The notes: a model not told the origin generated them from the sequence alone. A stretch of 64,000 bases of DNA from Streptosporangium sp. NBC_01755 (GCF_035917995.1 NZ_CP109131.1:3472001-3536000), one strand, 5' to 3'; counted from the first letter of the stretch, positions 45,165 through 53,395 are shown. Numbers and translations are program-made.

Positions 45165-46118
45165 ATGAGTGACCTGGGCCATGTGCTCGTCCTGGCGGGC
45201 GGACTCTCCTACGAGCGGGAGGTCTCGCTGCGTTCCGGCCGGCGGGTGAGCGAGGTGCTGCGCGGAGCGGGCATCTCCGTGGAGACCCGCGACACCGACG
45301 CGTCACTGGTTCCCTCCGTGCTCGCGGACCCGCCGGACGCGGTCTTCGTCACCCTTCACGGCGGCGCGGGCGAGGACGGCGCCATCCGTACGGTGCTCGA
45401 ACTCCTCTCCGTCCCCTACGTCGGCGCCGGCCCCGACGCCTGCCGGGTCGCCTACGACAAGCCAACCGCCAAGACAGTCGTCCGCTCCTTCGGCCTGCGC
45501 ACCCCCGAATCGGTGACGCTGCCCAAGGAGACCTTTCACGACCTCGGCGCCTCCGCGGTGCTGGCCCGCATCGTGGAGCGCCTCGGCCTGCCCCTGTTCG
45601 TCAAGCCGTCCCGCGGCGGCTCCGCGCTCGGCGCGTCGATAGTCCGCAGTGCGGAGGAACTTCCCGCCGCCATGGTCGGGTGCTTCGCCTACGGCGACAC
45701 CGCGCTGATCGAACGCTGCGTCGACGGTGTCGAGGTCGCCGTCTCCGTGGTCGACCTCGGGAACGGGCCGGTGGCCCTGCCTCCCGTGGAGATCGTCCCG
45801 AACGAGGGCGTGTACGACTACGCGGCCCGCTACACCGCCGGGCACACCGAGTTCTTCGCCCCTGCCCGCCTCTCACCCGAGGTCTCCGCGGCCTGCGCCG
45901 AGATGGCCGTGACCGCGCACACCGCCCTCGGTCTCCGGGACATCTCCCGCACCGACCTGATCGTCGACGCGGACGGTCTGCCCCACTTCCTCGAAGTCAA
46001 CGTCGCCCCCGGCATGACCGAGACGTCCCTCCTCCCCATGGCCGCGGAGGCCGCCGGCGACGACCTCGGCACCCTCTGCCGGATCCTCCTCGAACAGGCC
46101 GCCGCCCGCGGCGCCTGA
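45165..46118 (+). CDS. D-alanine--D-alanine ligase family protein
   Basis: A 317-residue ATP-grasp enzyme. VLVLAGGLSYEREVSLRSGRRV is the Ddl N-terminal motif, FVTLHGGAGEDGAIRTVLELLSVPYVG the next, and LPLFVKPSRGGSALGASIV the ATP-binding part. The metal ligands are in DLIVDADGLPHFLEVNVAPGMTETSL (about 265-290). It is somewhat shorter than main Ddl enzymes (about 350-370) and lacks part of the central insertion, so it may be a paralogue. ATG at 45165 after a GAGAGG site. The main peptidoglycan ddl of actinobacteria usually lies elsewhere. Confidence 0.85.
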   Translation: MSDLGHVLVLAGGLSYEREVSLRSGRRVSEVLRGAGISVETRDTDASLVPSVLADPPDAVFVTLHGGAGEDGAIRTVLELLSVPYVGAGPDACRVAYDKPTAKTVVRSFGLRTPESVTLPKETFHDLGASAVLARIVERLGLPLFVKPSRGGSALGASIVRSAEELPAAMVGCFAYGDTALIERCVDGVEVAVSVVDLGNGPVALPPVEIVPNEGVYDYAARYTAGHTEFFAPARLSPEVSAACAEMAVTAHTALGLRDISRTDLIVDADGLPHFLEVNVAPGMTETSLLPMAAEAAGDDLGTLCRILLEQAAARGA

Positions 46119-46509
46119 CCTCTGCTCGCTCCCCGGGAGTCCGAAGCGCGACAGGGTCCGGGCGGGGCCTGGAGCGGCCCTGACGGGAGCGGCCCTGACG
46201 GGACCGTCCGGCCAGGAGAACCGGCCCGATCATCAGCCGATCGAGGGCCGGTGAGGGCACGAAGGCCGAGGGCGGGAAGCCGGTCGGCGGCCCGCTGGAG
46301 GGCCGGGGCCCCAAGACCCGATGAGAAGCCGGTCGGCGGTCCGCAACGGCCCACCGAAGGGCTGGACCCAGGTCGGCGGGAAGCCGACCAGAGGTCCGCG
46401 ACGGCCCGCTGGAGGGCCGGCCCCAAGGCCGGCGGGAAACCAGCCGGCGGTCCGCGACGGTTCGGACGGGGGCCGTACCGACGAGCGGGCCGCCCCCTAC
46501 GCTGGCCGT
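46119..46509. repeat. Gene-free gap with four imperfect 47-56-base repeats
   Basis: Between the ligase-like gene and ltaE, gaagcc/gaaacc words at 46278, 46325, 46380 and 46436 head four related units. Each contains variants of ggcgggaagccggtcggcgg, then tccgcgacggcccgctgg and agggccgg. Copies 2 and 4 lack part of this pattern. The units are almost all G and C and could form stem-loops. I see no open frame that uses them sensibly, nor flanking insertion-sequence ends. Confidence 0.5.
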
Positions 46510-47568
46510 GTGCTGACCTCCACCTCATTCCCCAAGAGCTTCGCCAGCGACAACCACGCGGGCGTGCATCCTGCGGTCCTCACCGCCGTCATCGAAGCGA
46601 ACACCGGAGATGCCCCCGCTTACGGCGAGGACGTCTGGACCACCGCGATGGAGGACGCCTTCCGCGCCGAGTTCGGCACCCAGGCGACCACCTACCCGAT
46701 GTTCAACGGCACCGGAGCCAACGTTGTGGGACTGGGGCTCGCGCTACGGCCGTACGACGCGGTGATCTGCCCGGTCACCGCCCACATCAACACCAATGAG
46801 TGCGGCGCGGCCGAACGCGTGCTCGGCGTCAAGCTGGTCACCGTCCCCACCGATGACGGCAAGATCTCCGTGGACGACGTCCGGGGCCTGCTGTCCGTGC
46901 TGGGGGATGCGCACCACTCCCAGCCCAGGGTCGTCTCCATCTCCCAGGTGACCGAGTGCGGCACCTGCTACACCGCCGACGAGATCACCGAGCTCGCGGA
47001 GTTCGCGCACGCGCACGGCCTCTTCCTGCACATGGACGGCGCCCGGCTGGCCAACGCGGCGGCCGAACTTGGCTGCTCGCTCCGCTCTCTCAGCACGGAC
47101 GCGGGGGTGGACCTGCTCAGCTTCGGCGGCACCAAGAACGGCGCCATGGGCGCCGAGGCGCTCGTGGTCCTCCGCCCGGAACTGGACGCCCCGACACCGT
47201 TCCTGCGCAAGCAGGGAATGCAGCTCGCTTCCAAGATGCGCTTCGTCTCCGCCCAGCTGACCGCACTCCTCACCGATGACCTCTGGCGCGAGAACGCCGC
47301 GCACGCGAACGCCATGGCCCACCGCCTGGCAGCGGGCGTCGCCGACCTACCCGGCGTCTCCCTGCGCTACCCGGTGCAGTCCAACGCCGTCTTCCCCGCC
47401 CTCCCGGAGAAGGTCGTCGCGGAGCTGCAGCAGCGCTATCTCTTCCATGTCTGGGACGCGGCCGAGAGCGTGGTCCGCTGGGTGACCTCCTTTGACACCA
47501 CCCCCGAGCAGGTCGACGCCTTCCTCGCCGACATCCGTCTCGCCGTCCAGGGAGCGGCCGGCTCCTGA
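46510..47568 (+). CDS. ltaE: Low-specificity L-threonine aldolase
   Basis: A 352-residue PLP enzyme cleaving threonine or allo-threonine to glycine and acetaldehyde. FASDNHAGVHPAVLTAVIEAN is the family start, FNGTGANVVGLGLALRPYDAVIC follows, HMDGARLANAAAELG holds the PLP-binding Asp and Arg, and the PLP lysine is in LLSFGGTKNGAMGAEAL (about 202-218). The GTG at 46510 begins the conserved part; a longer frame upstream crosses the repeat block and is not conserved sequence. It is the last gene before the parS-rich gap. Confidence 0.92.
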   Translation: MLTSTSFPKSFASDNHAGVHPAVLTAVIEANTGDAPAYGEDVWTTAMEDAFRAEFGTQATTYPMFNGTGANVVGLGLALRPYDAVICPVTAHINTNECGAAERVLGVKLVTVPTDDGKISVDDVRGLLSVLGDAHHSQPRVVSISQVTECGTCYTADEITELAEFAHAHGLFLHMDGARLANAAAELGCSLRSLSTDAGVDLLSFGGTKNGAMGAEALVVLRPELDAPTPFLRKQGMQLASKMRFVSAQLTALLTDDLWRENAAHANAMAHRLAAGVADLPGVSLRYPVQSNAVFPALPEKVVAELQQRYLFHVWDAAESVVRWVTSFDTTPEQVDAFLADIRLAVQGAAGS

Positions 47569-47576
47569 GTGGCGGC

Positions 47577-47592
47577 CGTTTCACGTGAAACA
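47577..47592. promoter_or_regulatory. parS site A
   Basis: cgtttcacgtgaaaca matches the bacterial parS consensus (tgtttcacgtgaaaca) at 15 of 16 positions, with the palindromic 14-mer core intact. It lies 9 bases after ltaE and should bind ParB. Confidence 0.9.
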
Positions 47593-47645
47593 CGGCCCGC
47601 CGCCGCGCGGGTCTGTAAACACGGCCCGCCGCCGCGCGGGTCCGT
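47588..47645. repeat. 29-base tandem duplication flanking parS A
   Basis: Two adjoining 29-base units (47588-47616 and 47617-47645) differ at one base. The first starts inside parS A, so the duplication copied only its aaac end, making a degenerate half-site at 47617. Confidence 0.85.
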
Positions 47646-47713
47646 CATCCTCCGAATGTGAACCTCGGCGTTTCCGTACGGCGGACGACCCGCCCGCGCC
47701 GATCGGCGCTCGA

Positions 47714-47729
47714 TGTTTCACGTGAAACG
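47714..47729. promoter_or_regulatory. parS site B
   Basis: tgtttcacgtgaaacg matches the parS consensus at 15 of 16 positions with the 14-mer core intact. Confidence 0.9.
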
Positions 47730-47957
47730 GCAGCGTCTCCGTCGGGGCGACAGCGAGGGTCACGGCCGCATCGCCCCCGGCCGACCTCGGTGCGCCGATG
47801 TCGAGGCCGGAGCGCTTGGCGGCCACACGGCCCTGAGGCTTCACGTGCGTGCACGGTGAAGCGCGCCGACTCGGGGGGCTTCACTCGGTCATCGAGGTGG
47901 CGTACGACGGCCAAGGGGGCGTCGGGCGGGGAACGGGGGGAGTGTCCGGGAGTACGA

Positions 47958-47997
47958 GAACGGCCTCCCTGTTTCACGTGAAACAGGGAGGCCGTTC
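47958..47997. promoter_or_regulatory. parS site C inside a 40-bp perfect palindrome
   Basis: The 16-mer tgtttcacgtgaaaca at 47970-47985 is a perfect parS. It is the centre of a 40-base perfect inverted repeat whose outer arms are gaacggcctccc and gggaggccgttc. The arms could also form a hairpin that ends ltaE or parB transcription. Confidence 0.9.
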
Positions 47998-48083
47998 GAG
48001 CGAAGAGCCATCCGGGGATTCACCGGCTCACAACGGGTGCGCCATGGGCCCGCGTGCACGAGCCCTCCCAGGTCGGCGAGAAA

Positions 48084-49058
48084 TCATCCTTCCGCCACCT
48101 TCAGCGATCCCGGAGCCATCGTGTCGATGATGCGCTCCAGGTCGTCGATGGTCGCGAACTCCACCACGATGCGTCCCTTACGTCGGCCGAAGTCGACCTT
48201 CACCCGGGTCTCGAAGCGGTCGGAGAGACGGTCTGCCAGGTGCCGGAGGGCGGGCTCCTCGGCGGGCTTGGCCCGGGGAGCTCTCGGAGTCGGAGCCGGG
48301 GCGGCCTTGGCGTCGCCCACGGCCACGATCTCCTCGACCGCGCGGACCGACAGCAGCTCGGCCGTGATCCGGTGGGCGAGATGCTCCTGGGCGGCGGGGT
48401 CGTTCAGGCCGAGCAGAGCCCGCGCGTGGCCCGCGCTGATCGTTCCCGCCGCGACCTTGAGCTGTACTCCGGCCGGCAGGTTCAGCAGGCGCAGCGTGTT
48501 GGTCACGTGTGAACGGGAACGGCCGACGCGGGTGGCCAGCTGCTCGTGGGTCGCGCCGAAGTCGTCGAGCAGTTGCCGGTAGGCCGCCGCCTCCTCCAGG
48601 GCGTTGAGCTGCTCGCGCTGGAGATTCTCGATGAGCGCGTCGAGCAGGAGCTTGTCCTCCTGGGTGCTCCGCACGATCGCGGGGATCTTGGAGAGCCCGG
48701 CGAGCTTGGAAGCGCGCCAACGACGCTCGCCCATGACCAGCTCGTAGCCTCCATCGCCCGTCGCGCGCACCACGACCGGCTGGAGCAGGCCGACCTCACC
48801 GATCGAGGTGGCCAGCTCCCTCAGGGTCTCCTCGTCGAAGACGTCGCGAGGCTGGCGCGGGTTGGGCGCGATGTCCTCGACCGGGATCTCCAGGAAGTAG
48901 GCCCCCGCGACGGGCTTGGGGCCCGGCTGCTCCGGTACCACCGGCTCCGGGGCGACCATCGTCACGGTCATCGACGCGGGTGTCTCGGCGACGACGGCCG
49001 GGCCCGTCGGGATGAGGGCCCCCAGTCCCCTGCCCAGCCCTCTCGGCTGCTTACTCAC
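48084..49058 (-). CDS. parB: Chromosome partitioning protein ParB
   Basis: A 324-residue CTP-dependent DNA clamp that loads at parS and spreads. The start KQPRGLGRGLGALIPTG is the actinobacterial ParB tag for interaction with ParA. IPVEDIAPNPRQPRDVFDEETLRELATSI is the N-terminal domain, YELVMGERRWRASKLAG the CTP/nucleotide motif (about 105-121), and ATRVGRSRSHVTNTLRLLNLP the helix-turn-helix. The C-terminus is a dimerisation helix. GTG start; 71 bases after parA. Three parS sites lie downstream of it and one inside parA. Confidence 0.96.
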   Translation of the reverse strand: MSKQPRGLGRGLGALIPTGPAVVAETPASMTVTMVAPEPVVPEQPGPKPVAGAYFLEIPVEDIAPNPRQPRDVFDEETLRELATSIGEVGLLQPVVVRATGDGGYELVMGERRWRASKLAGLSKIPAIVRSTQEDKLLLDALIENLQREQLNALEEAAAYRQLLDDFGATHEQLATRVGRSRSHVTNTLRLLNLPAGVQLKVAAGTISAGHARALLGLNDPAAQEHLAHRITAELLSVRAVEEIVAVGDAKAAPAPTPRAPRAKPAEEPALRHLADRLSDRFETRVKVDFGRRKGRIVVEFATIDDLERIIDTMAPGSLKVAEG

Positions 49059-49129
49059 TGCCCCTCCCGAGGCTCAAGGTGTCGCCCTCACTGGCATGTC
49101 CGCGGCCACGGCCACGGGGTTCGCGGTGC

Positions 49130-50056
49130 TCATACGGCCACACCTCGATAAGCGATCTCACGAGCGGCGTCCATGTAGGCCATCGCGCCGCTGGAGCCCG
49201 GGTCGTACGTCATGACCGACTGACCGTAGCTCGGGGCCTCGGAGACGCGCACGCTTCGGGGGATCAACGTGCTCAACACCGTCGCGCCGAAGTGGGAGCG
49301 GACCTCGTCGGCGACCTGGGAGGCCAGGCGGGTGCGTCCGTCGTACATCGTCATGAGGATGGTGGAAAGGTCAAGCGTGGGGTTCAGATGGGCACGGACC
49401 AGATCCACGTTCCTCAGCAGCTGCCCGAGACCCTCCAGCGCGTAGTACTCGCACTGGATGGGGATCAGCAACTCGTTCGCGGCCATCAGCGCGTTGACGG
49501 TCAGCAGGCCGAGCGAGGGAGGGCAGTCAATGAGGATGTAGTCGAACTCAACGGCGTCGTAAGCGGTCAGCGCGCGCTGCAGGCGAGCCTCACGGGCGAC
49601 CATGGAGACCAACTCGATCTCGGCACCGGCCAGGTCGATCGTGGCGGGAGCGCAGTAGAGACCCGGCATGTCCGGGACCTCCTTCACCACCTCCGCGAGC
49701 GGCATATCCTCCACGAGCACCTTGTACATGTCCGGTACGTCGCCGCGGTGCTCGACGGCCAGGGCCGTCGAGGCGTTGCCCTGGGGGTCGAGGTCGACCA
49801 CGAGCACCCGCTGGCCGTGCATGGACAGCGCCGCCGCCAGGTTGACCGACGTGGTCGTCTTCCCGACGCCGCCCTTCTGGTTGGCGACGGTGAAGATCCG
49901 GGTTTTGGGAGGGCGGGGCCAATCTCCATCTCGGACCCCGGTGGAACCTCTGGGAGCGGCGCTGGTCTTCCGGGTCGATGTTTCACGTGAAACCACTGAG
50001 CTGAGTGCCTCTCGTACCAGCGGCGAGTCGCCGGGATTAAGGGGGGTCTGGGTCAC
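49130..50056 (-). CDS. parA: Chromosome partitioning ATPase ParA
   Basis: A 308-residue Walker-type ATPase. A variable N-terminal tail of about 50 residues precedes TVANQKGGVGKTTTSVNLA (deviant Walker A), DLDPQGNAST, IDCPPSLGLLTVNA and PIQCEYYALEGLGQLL. I start at the GTG at 50056, which has an AAGGA site eight bases upstream; the frame is open further but lacks conservation. parS site D lies inside the tail and is read as VVSRETST. Together with parB it forms the segregation operon. Confidence 0.95.
   Translation of the reverse strand: MTQTPLNPGDSPLVREALSSVVSRETSTRKTSAAPRGSTGVRDGDWPRPPKTRIFTVANQKGGVGKTTTSVNLAAALSMHGQRVLVVDLDPQGNASTALAVEHRGDVPDMYKVLVEDMPLAEVVKEVPDMPGLYCAPATIDLAGAEIELVSMVAREARLQRALTAYDAVEFDYILIDCPPSLGLLTVNALMAANELLIPIQCEYYALEGLGQLLRNVDLVRAHLNPTLDLSTILMTMYDGRTRLASQVADEVRSHFGATVLSTLIPRSVRVSEAPSYGQSVMTYDPGSSGAMAYMDAAREIAYRGVAV
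49979..49994. promoter_or_regulatory. parS site D, inside the parA coding sequence
   Basis: tgtttcacgtgaaacc matches the consensus at 15 of 16 positions with the 14-mer core intact. It falls in the variable N-terminal tail of ParA. Confidence 0.9.
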
Positions 50057-50252
50057 GGTCGTCGTCCTTTCAACCGGCCTGACTGCGGCACCGGGAGCCG
50101 GTGCCGGCCAGCCCAGACCGGAAAGGCTTCCTTGTGGCAAAGCGGCCGAATCCTCGGGCCAGCCCAGACCGCTCGTCGCGCTGGCAATCGCACCTGTACG
50201 GTCGTTCACTGGCCTCGTACTCGCTTTGCTCGGTTTATCTACTGGCCTCGCG

Positions 50253-50948
50253 TTACCTGCCTCGCGAGGCGCGATCCTTCCGGCGAGCGGCCTTCCGCGC
50301 TCCTTCGGGAGCTCGACCGGCGACCACCCGGATGAGAGTTGCGGGCGGCTCGACCTTACCGTGCCCAACCGATGTGAGCTCAGCGGTTTGAACCCCACTC
50401 GACCGCAATTGCCGCTCGGCGTCCGCCAATTCCTCCGCGGCACGCTCGCCCTTCATGGCCAGCAGCTCGCCACCCTCGCGCAAGAGGGGGAGCGCCCACT
50501 TCAGCAGGCGGTCGAGCGGCGCCACCGCACGGGCGGAGGCGACGTCGAACTCCCGCCTGCCCGCGAACTCCTCCGCACGGCCGCGCAGCACCTCGACGTT
50601 GCCGAGCTTCAGCGACTCCACACACTCCTCCAGAAAGACCGTCCTGCGAAGAAGCGGCTCCAGGAGGGTGACGGTGATGTCGGGCCGTACGATCGCCAGG
50701 ACCAGTCCCGGCAGTCCGGCGCCGGAGCCGATGTCGACCAGGCGCGCGTCGGCGGGCACGGCCTCGGCGATCACCGCGCAATTGAGCAGGTGGCGGTCCC
50801 AGATGCGCGGCACCTCCCGCGGGCCGAGCAGCCCGCGCACCACCCCGGGGCCGGCCAGCAGTTCCGCGAACGCCTCCGCCCTGGCCCAGGCGTCACCGGC
50901 GAACACCTCGCGCGCGACCTCGGGCGGCTCAGGGATCTGGTCACTCAC
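50253..50948 (-). CDS. rsmG: 16S rRNA (guanine527-N7)-methyltransferase RsmG (GidB)
   Basis: A 231-residue SAM-dependent methyltransferase that modifies G527 (E. coli numbering) of 16S rRNA; loss gives low-level streptomycin resistance. LARAEAFAELLAGPGVVRGLLGPREVPRIWDRHLLNCAVI is the N-terminal part (motif about 15-55), VDIGSGAGLPGLVLAI the SAM loop (about 71-86), and VASARAVAPLDRLLKWALPLL the catalytic region. Length is normal for the actinobacterial form. It comes after the terminator of the rpmH-jag operon, so it probably has its own promoter, as in other sets upstream of parA. Confidence 0.95.
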   Translation of the reverse strand: MSDQIPEPPEVAREVFAGDAWARAEAFAELLAGPGVVRGLLGPREVPRIWDRHLLNCAVIAEAVPADARLVDIGSGAGLPGLVLAIVRPDITVTLLEPLLRRTVFLEECVESLKLGNVEVLRGRAEEFAGRREFDVASARAVAPLDRLLKWALPLLREGGELLAMKGERAAEELADAERQLRSSGVQTAELTSVGHGKVEPPATLIRVVAGRAPEGARKAARRKDRASRGR

Positions 50949-51080
50949 TCGACGCTCACTCTTCCCTCGGAAATGTCGGGGTCAGGCCGGTCTTAAGGCT
51001 AACGGCCCGCCTCGACGGCACCGTACGGCGCGGGCCCCGAACTCGTACGCCGCCGCCGACATCGTATGGAACAGGCCACG

Positions 51081-51120
51081 AAAAAGGCCGCCGCCCCTGG
51101 AGAACCAGGAGCGGCGGCCT
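51081..51120 (-). terminator. Terminator after jag
   Basis: On the minus strand a hairpin (51085-51094 with 51111-51120, extended by cctgg/ccagg and one mismatch) is followed by five Ts (51085-51081 region). It lies 20 bases after the jag stop and ends the rpmH-rnpA-yidD-yidC-jag transcript. Confidence 0.85.
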
Positions 51121-51139
51121 CTGCTTGTCCGCGCCGTCG

Positions 51140-51643
51140 TCAGACGGGGAGGACCACCACGAAACGGCGGGGCTCCTCGCCCTCGGACTCGCTCCGCAGG
51201 CCCGCCGCCGCGACGGCGTCATGCACGATCTTCCGCTCGAACGGGGTCATCGGCTGCAGCGACTTGGGCGCGCCGATCCGCTTGACGTCCGCCGCGACCT
51301 TGGTGCCAAGCTCGCGCAGCTCGCTCCGGCGGCGGTCACGGTAGCCGCCGATGTCGAGCATCAGGCGCGACCGCTCACCTGTCTGGCGGTGGACCGCGAG
51401 GCGGGTCAGCTCCTGGATGGCCTCCAGCACCTCACCGTTGGGGCCGACCAGATCGCCGCCCTTGATATCGACCACCGACACCACCGCGCGATCACCTTCG
51501 ACATCCATGTCGATGTCACCGTCGATGTCGGCGATGTCGAGCAGACCCTCGACGTAGTCCGCCGCGATCTCGCCTTCCTGCTCCAGGGCGGCGAGATCGG
51601 GAGCCGCCTTCACGGGCTCCCTCTCGGCCTCGGCCTCGGTCAC
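51140..51643 (-). CDS. jag: Jag/KhpB RNA-binding protein
   Basis: A 167-residue protein with an acidic N-terminal part, a KH-like domain (about 50-105, VSVVDIKGGDLVGPNGEVLEAIQELTRLAVH) and an R3H domain (about 105-165, PMTPFERKIVHDAVA and RFVVVLP). It lacks the long Jag_N linker domain of firmicutes, as usual in actinobacteria. KhpB binds RNA and affects cell division and envelope in other bacteria. It is the last gene of the rpmH operon, 35 bases after yidC. Confidence 0.93.
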   Translation of the reverse strand: MTEAEAEREPVKAAPDLAALEQEGEIAADYVEGLLDIADIDGDIDMDVEGDRAVVSVVDIKGGDLVGPNGEVLEAIQELTRLAVHRQTGERSRLMLDIGGYRDRRRSELRELGTKVAADVKRIGAPKSLQPMTPFERKIVHDAVAAAGLRSESEGEEPRRFVVVLPV

Positions 51644-51678
51644 GTCCGGCCACTCCTTCGTGCTGTCGGGATGAGACG

Positions 51679-52629
51679 TCAGGACTTCTTGCTACCGGCC
51701 CGCTTGCTGCGGGGCTGGCGGGTGGGCTGCTGGCGGACCACCTTGGGCTCCGGCACAGACGGCACCTCAGGCTCGGGCGCGGTCTTCTTGACCTTGCTCA
51801 GCAGGCTCGGCTTGGGCTCGGGGGTCGTGACGTTGCCCTTCGCGTCGACCACCGGAGAGGGGTTTCGGCTGTAGAACCAGTGCTGCTGGCCGAGGGTCCA
51901 GAGGTTCGTGGTGACCCAGTAGAGGATCAGGCCGAGGGGGAAGTTCAGCGAGAAGATGGCGAACAGCGGCGAGACGTACATCAGGATCTTCTGCTGCTGT
52001 GCCATCGGGTTGTCCGGCATCTGGGCCATCGAGCGGGTCACGCTCTGCCGGACGGTGAGGAAGGTGGTCAGCGAGCTGATCGCCACGAAGATGGCGAGCA
52101 CGACCTTGGTTATGATCGGGTCGGCGCCCAGCTTGATGATGTCGCTCGAACTGGTGAAGAAGGTCGCCGGGACCGGCGCGCCGAAGATGTGGGCCGCCCT
52201 GGCGCTGTCCATCATCTGCTGGGTCATGCCGAACTTGGGCACCGGGCTGTTGGCCATGGCCTGGAGCACGGTGAACATCGAGATGAAGATCGGGAACTGT
52301 GCCACGATCGGCAGGCAACCACCCAGCGGGTTGGCCCCCTGCCCCTGGTACAGCGCCATGACCTCCTGGTTCATCCGCTGCTTGTCGTTCTTGTAGCGCT
52401 TGCGGATCTCCTGGACCTTGGGCGCCAGTTCCTGCATCTTCTTCGACGAGCGCATCTGCTTGAGGAAGAGCGGGAAGATCAACAGCCGCATCAGCACGGT
52501 GAGCGTGATGATGGTCAGCGCCCAGTTGAGCCCGCTGTTCCTCGGAATGAAGGTGCTGTAGCCCTCGTGGATCCAGGTGATCACTTGGGCCACGGCCGTG
52601 TAAAGCCAGTTCAGCCAGGACAGCTCCAC
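51679..52629 (-). CDS. yidC: Membrane protein insertase YidC
   Basis: A 316-residue insertase with five helices: one at about 18-40, and a conserved core with LLIFPLFLKQMRSSKKMQELAPKVQEI and GANPLGGCLPIVAQFPIF. The SMA and helix regions near 160-260 follow. The C-terminal tail (about 265-316) is basic and Pro/Lys-rich, which can hold ribosomes. The short periplasmic domain identifies the Gram-positive type. I use the GTG at 52629 after AAGGGAG at 10 bases. It is preceded by yidD by four bases. Confidence 0.95.
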   Translation of the reverse strand: MELSWLNWLYTAVAQVITWIHEGYSTFIPRNSGLNWALTIITLTVLMRLLIFPLFLKQMRSSKKMQELAPKVQEIRKRYKNDKQRMNQEVMALYQGQGANPLGGCLPIVAQFPIFISMFTVLQAMANSPVPKFGMTQQMMDSARAAHIFGAPVPATFFTSSSDIIKLGADPIITKVVLAIFVAISSLTTFLTVRQSVTRSMAQMPDNPMAQQQKILMYVSPLFAIFSLNFPLGLILYWVTTNLWTLGQQHWFYSRNPSPVVDAKGNVTTPEPKPSLLSKVKKTAPEPEVPSVPEPKVVRQQPTRQPRSKRAGSKKS

Positions 52630-52633
52630 CGAG

Positions 52634-52915
52634 CTAGCTCCCTTGCGTTTCGTCGGACCGGCCCGGGCGCGGGGGCACCGGGTCAAAGCCTCCGGGATGG
52701 AATGGGTGGCAACGCCCGATTCTCCGGATCGTCAACCATGTACCGCGCAGCGCGCCGTGAACGGCCACGGCTTCGAGACCGTAGGCACTGCACGAGGGGT
52801 GGAAACGGCAACGGGGACCCAGCAGAGGGCTCACGAAGGCCCGGTAGAACCGGATCGGAGCCATCAGGATCCTGGCAGCCGGAGAAATCCCGGCGGTCTG
52901 CTGCGCCGTCATCAT
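52634..52915 (-). CDS. yidD: Membrane protein insertion efficiency factor YidD
   Basis: A 93-residue amphipathic protein at the inner face of the membrane that aids Yid[44 protein letters not shown] (three conserved Cys, residues about 36-44) and [17 protein letters not shown] are diagnostic. Its ATG overlaps the rnpA stop by four bases. The overlap of rnpA, yidD and yidC is conserved in most bacteria. It ends four bases before the yidC start. Confidence 0.95.
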   Translation of the reverse strand: MMTAQQTAGISPAARILMAPIRFYRAFVSPLLGPRCRFHPSCSAYGLEAVAVHGALRGTWLTIRRIGRCHPFHPGGFDPVPPRPGRSDETQGS

Positions 52916-53286
52916 CGCCCATCCATGCGAGCCCCGGGGGGCTCCAGCCGCCTGAGTAAACGATTCAGCGCGACGTCGAGTTCGGCGGCAATGCGCTCGC
53001 TTCGCGCGGACGCGGCCGGTGGATTGGCGCGTACAACAAGCAGGCTACCTCGTGGAAGCCGGTCGAGACGGTCTCGCATGAGGTGTCTCAGCTGACGTTT
53101 GACCCGGTTTCTGATCACCGCGCCTCCCACGGCGCGGCTCACCACGAATCCGACCAGGGGAGGGTCGTCGCTGTCGACGCGCATGCCGAAATGCGCGACC
53201 AGGGTGGGGCGGCCTGCTCGGCTTCCCCTTTTGATCGCGTCGGCGAAATCGTCGCCCCGGCGCATGCGGGACCCGGACGGCAACAC
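52912..53286 (-). CDS. rnpA: Ribonuclease P protein component
   Basis: A 124-residue basic protein that helps RNase P RNA process tRNA precursors. [15 protein letters not shown] is the start of the family, [37 protein letters not shown] carries the RNR signature (about 60-85). I begin at the GTG at 53286, preceded by AAGG at 9 bases. A 17-bp hairpin separates it from rpmH on the same strand. Confidence 0.93.
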   Translation of the reverse strand: MLPSGSRMRRGDDFADAIKRGSRAGRPTLVAHFGMRVDSDDPPLVGFVVSRAVGGAVIRNRVKRQLRHLMRDRLDRLPRGSLLVVRANPPAASARSERIAAELDVALNRLLRRLEPPGARMDGR

Positions 53287-53316
53287 AAGAGACCTTGGTG
53301 ACCCTGGGCAGGTACG

Positions 53317-53354
53317 CCCGTCGCCCGTCGGCATCGCTGCCGACGGGCGACGGG
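53317..53354 (-). other. 17-bp perfect hairpin between rpmH and rnpA
   Basis: Bases 53317-53333 pair perfectly with 53338-53354 around a tcgc loop, in the 110-base gap between two co-directional genes. It has no T run on the minus strand. It may attenuate read-through so that rpmH is made in excess of rnpA, or be an RNA-processing site. Confidence 0.7.
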
Positions 53355-53395
53355 CTCTGCTGCCTTGGCCCGGCGAACCGGGCTCAACGGATGCG

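Larger units (their letters stand above)
47569..48083. other. Gene-free parS region between ltaE and parB
   Basis: A 515-base gap with no convincing gene. It holds three parS sites, a 29-base duplication, a 40-bp palindrome and a further hairpin at 47838-47862 (gcttcac ... gtgaagc, with a ttcacgtg core that is half a parS). This is the probable main ParB-loading zone, about 8 kb from oriC. Confidence 0.8.

Noticed and set aside
46273..46470. CRISPR-like array
   Set aside because: Repeats are imperfect, spacing is uneven, there are no unique spacers of regular length, and no cas gene is near.
46321..46509. An N-terminal extension of threonine aldolase
   Set aside because: It consists of the GC-rich repeats with Pro, Gly and Arg runs; the aldolase family starts at about 46510.
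47646..48083. Small frames in the parS gap
   Set aside because: They are short, Arg-rich, lack ribosome sites and contain the parS palindromes; no family resemblance.
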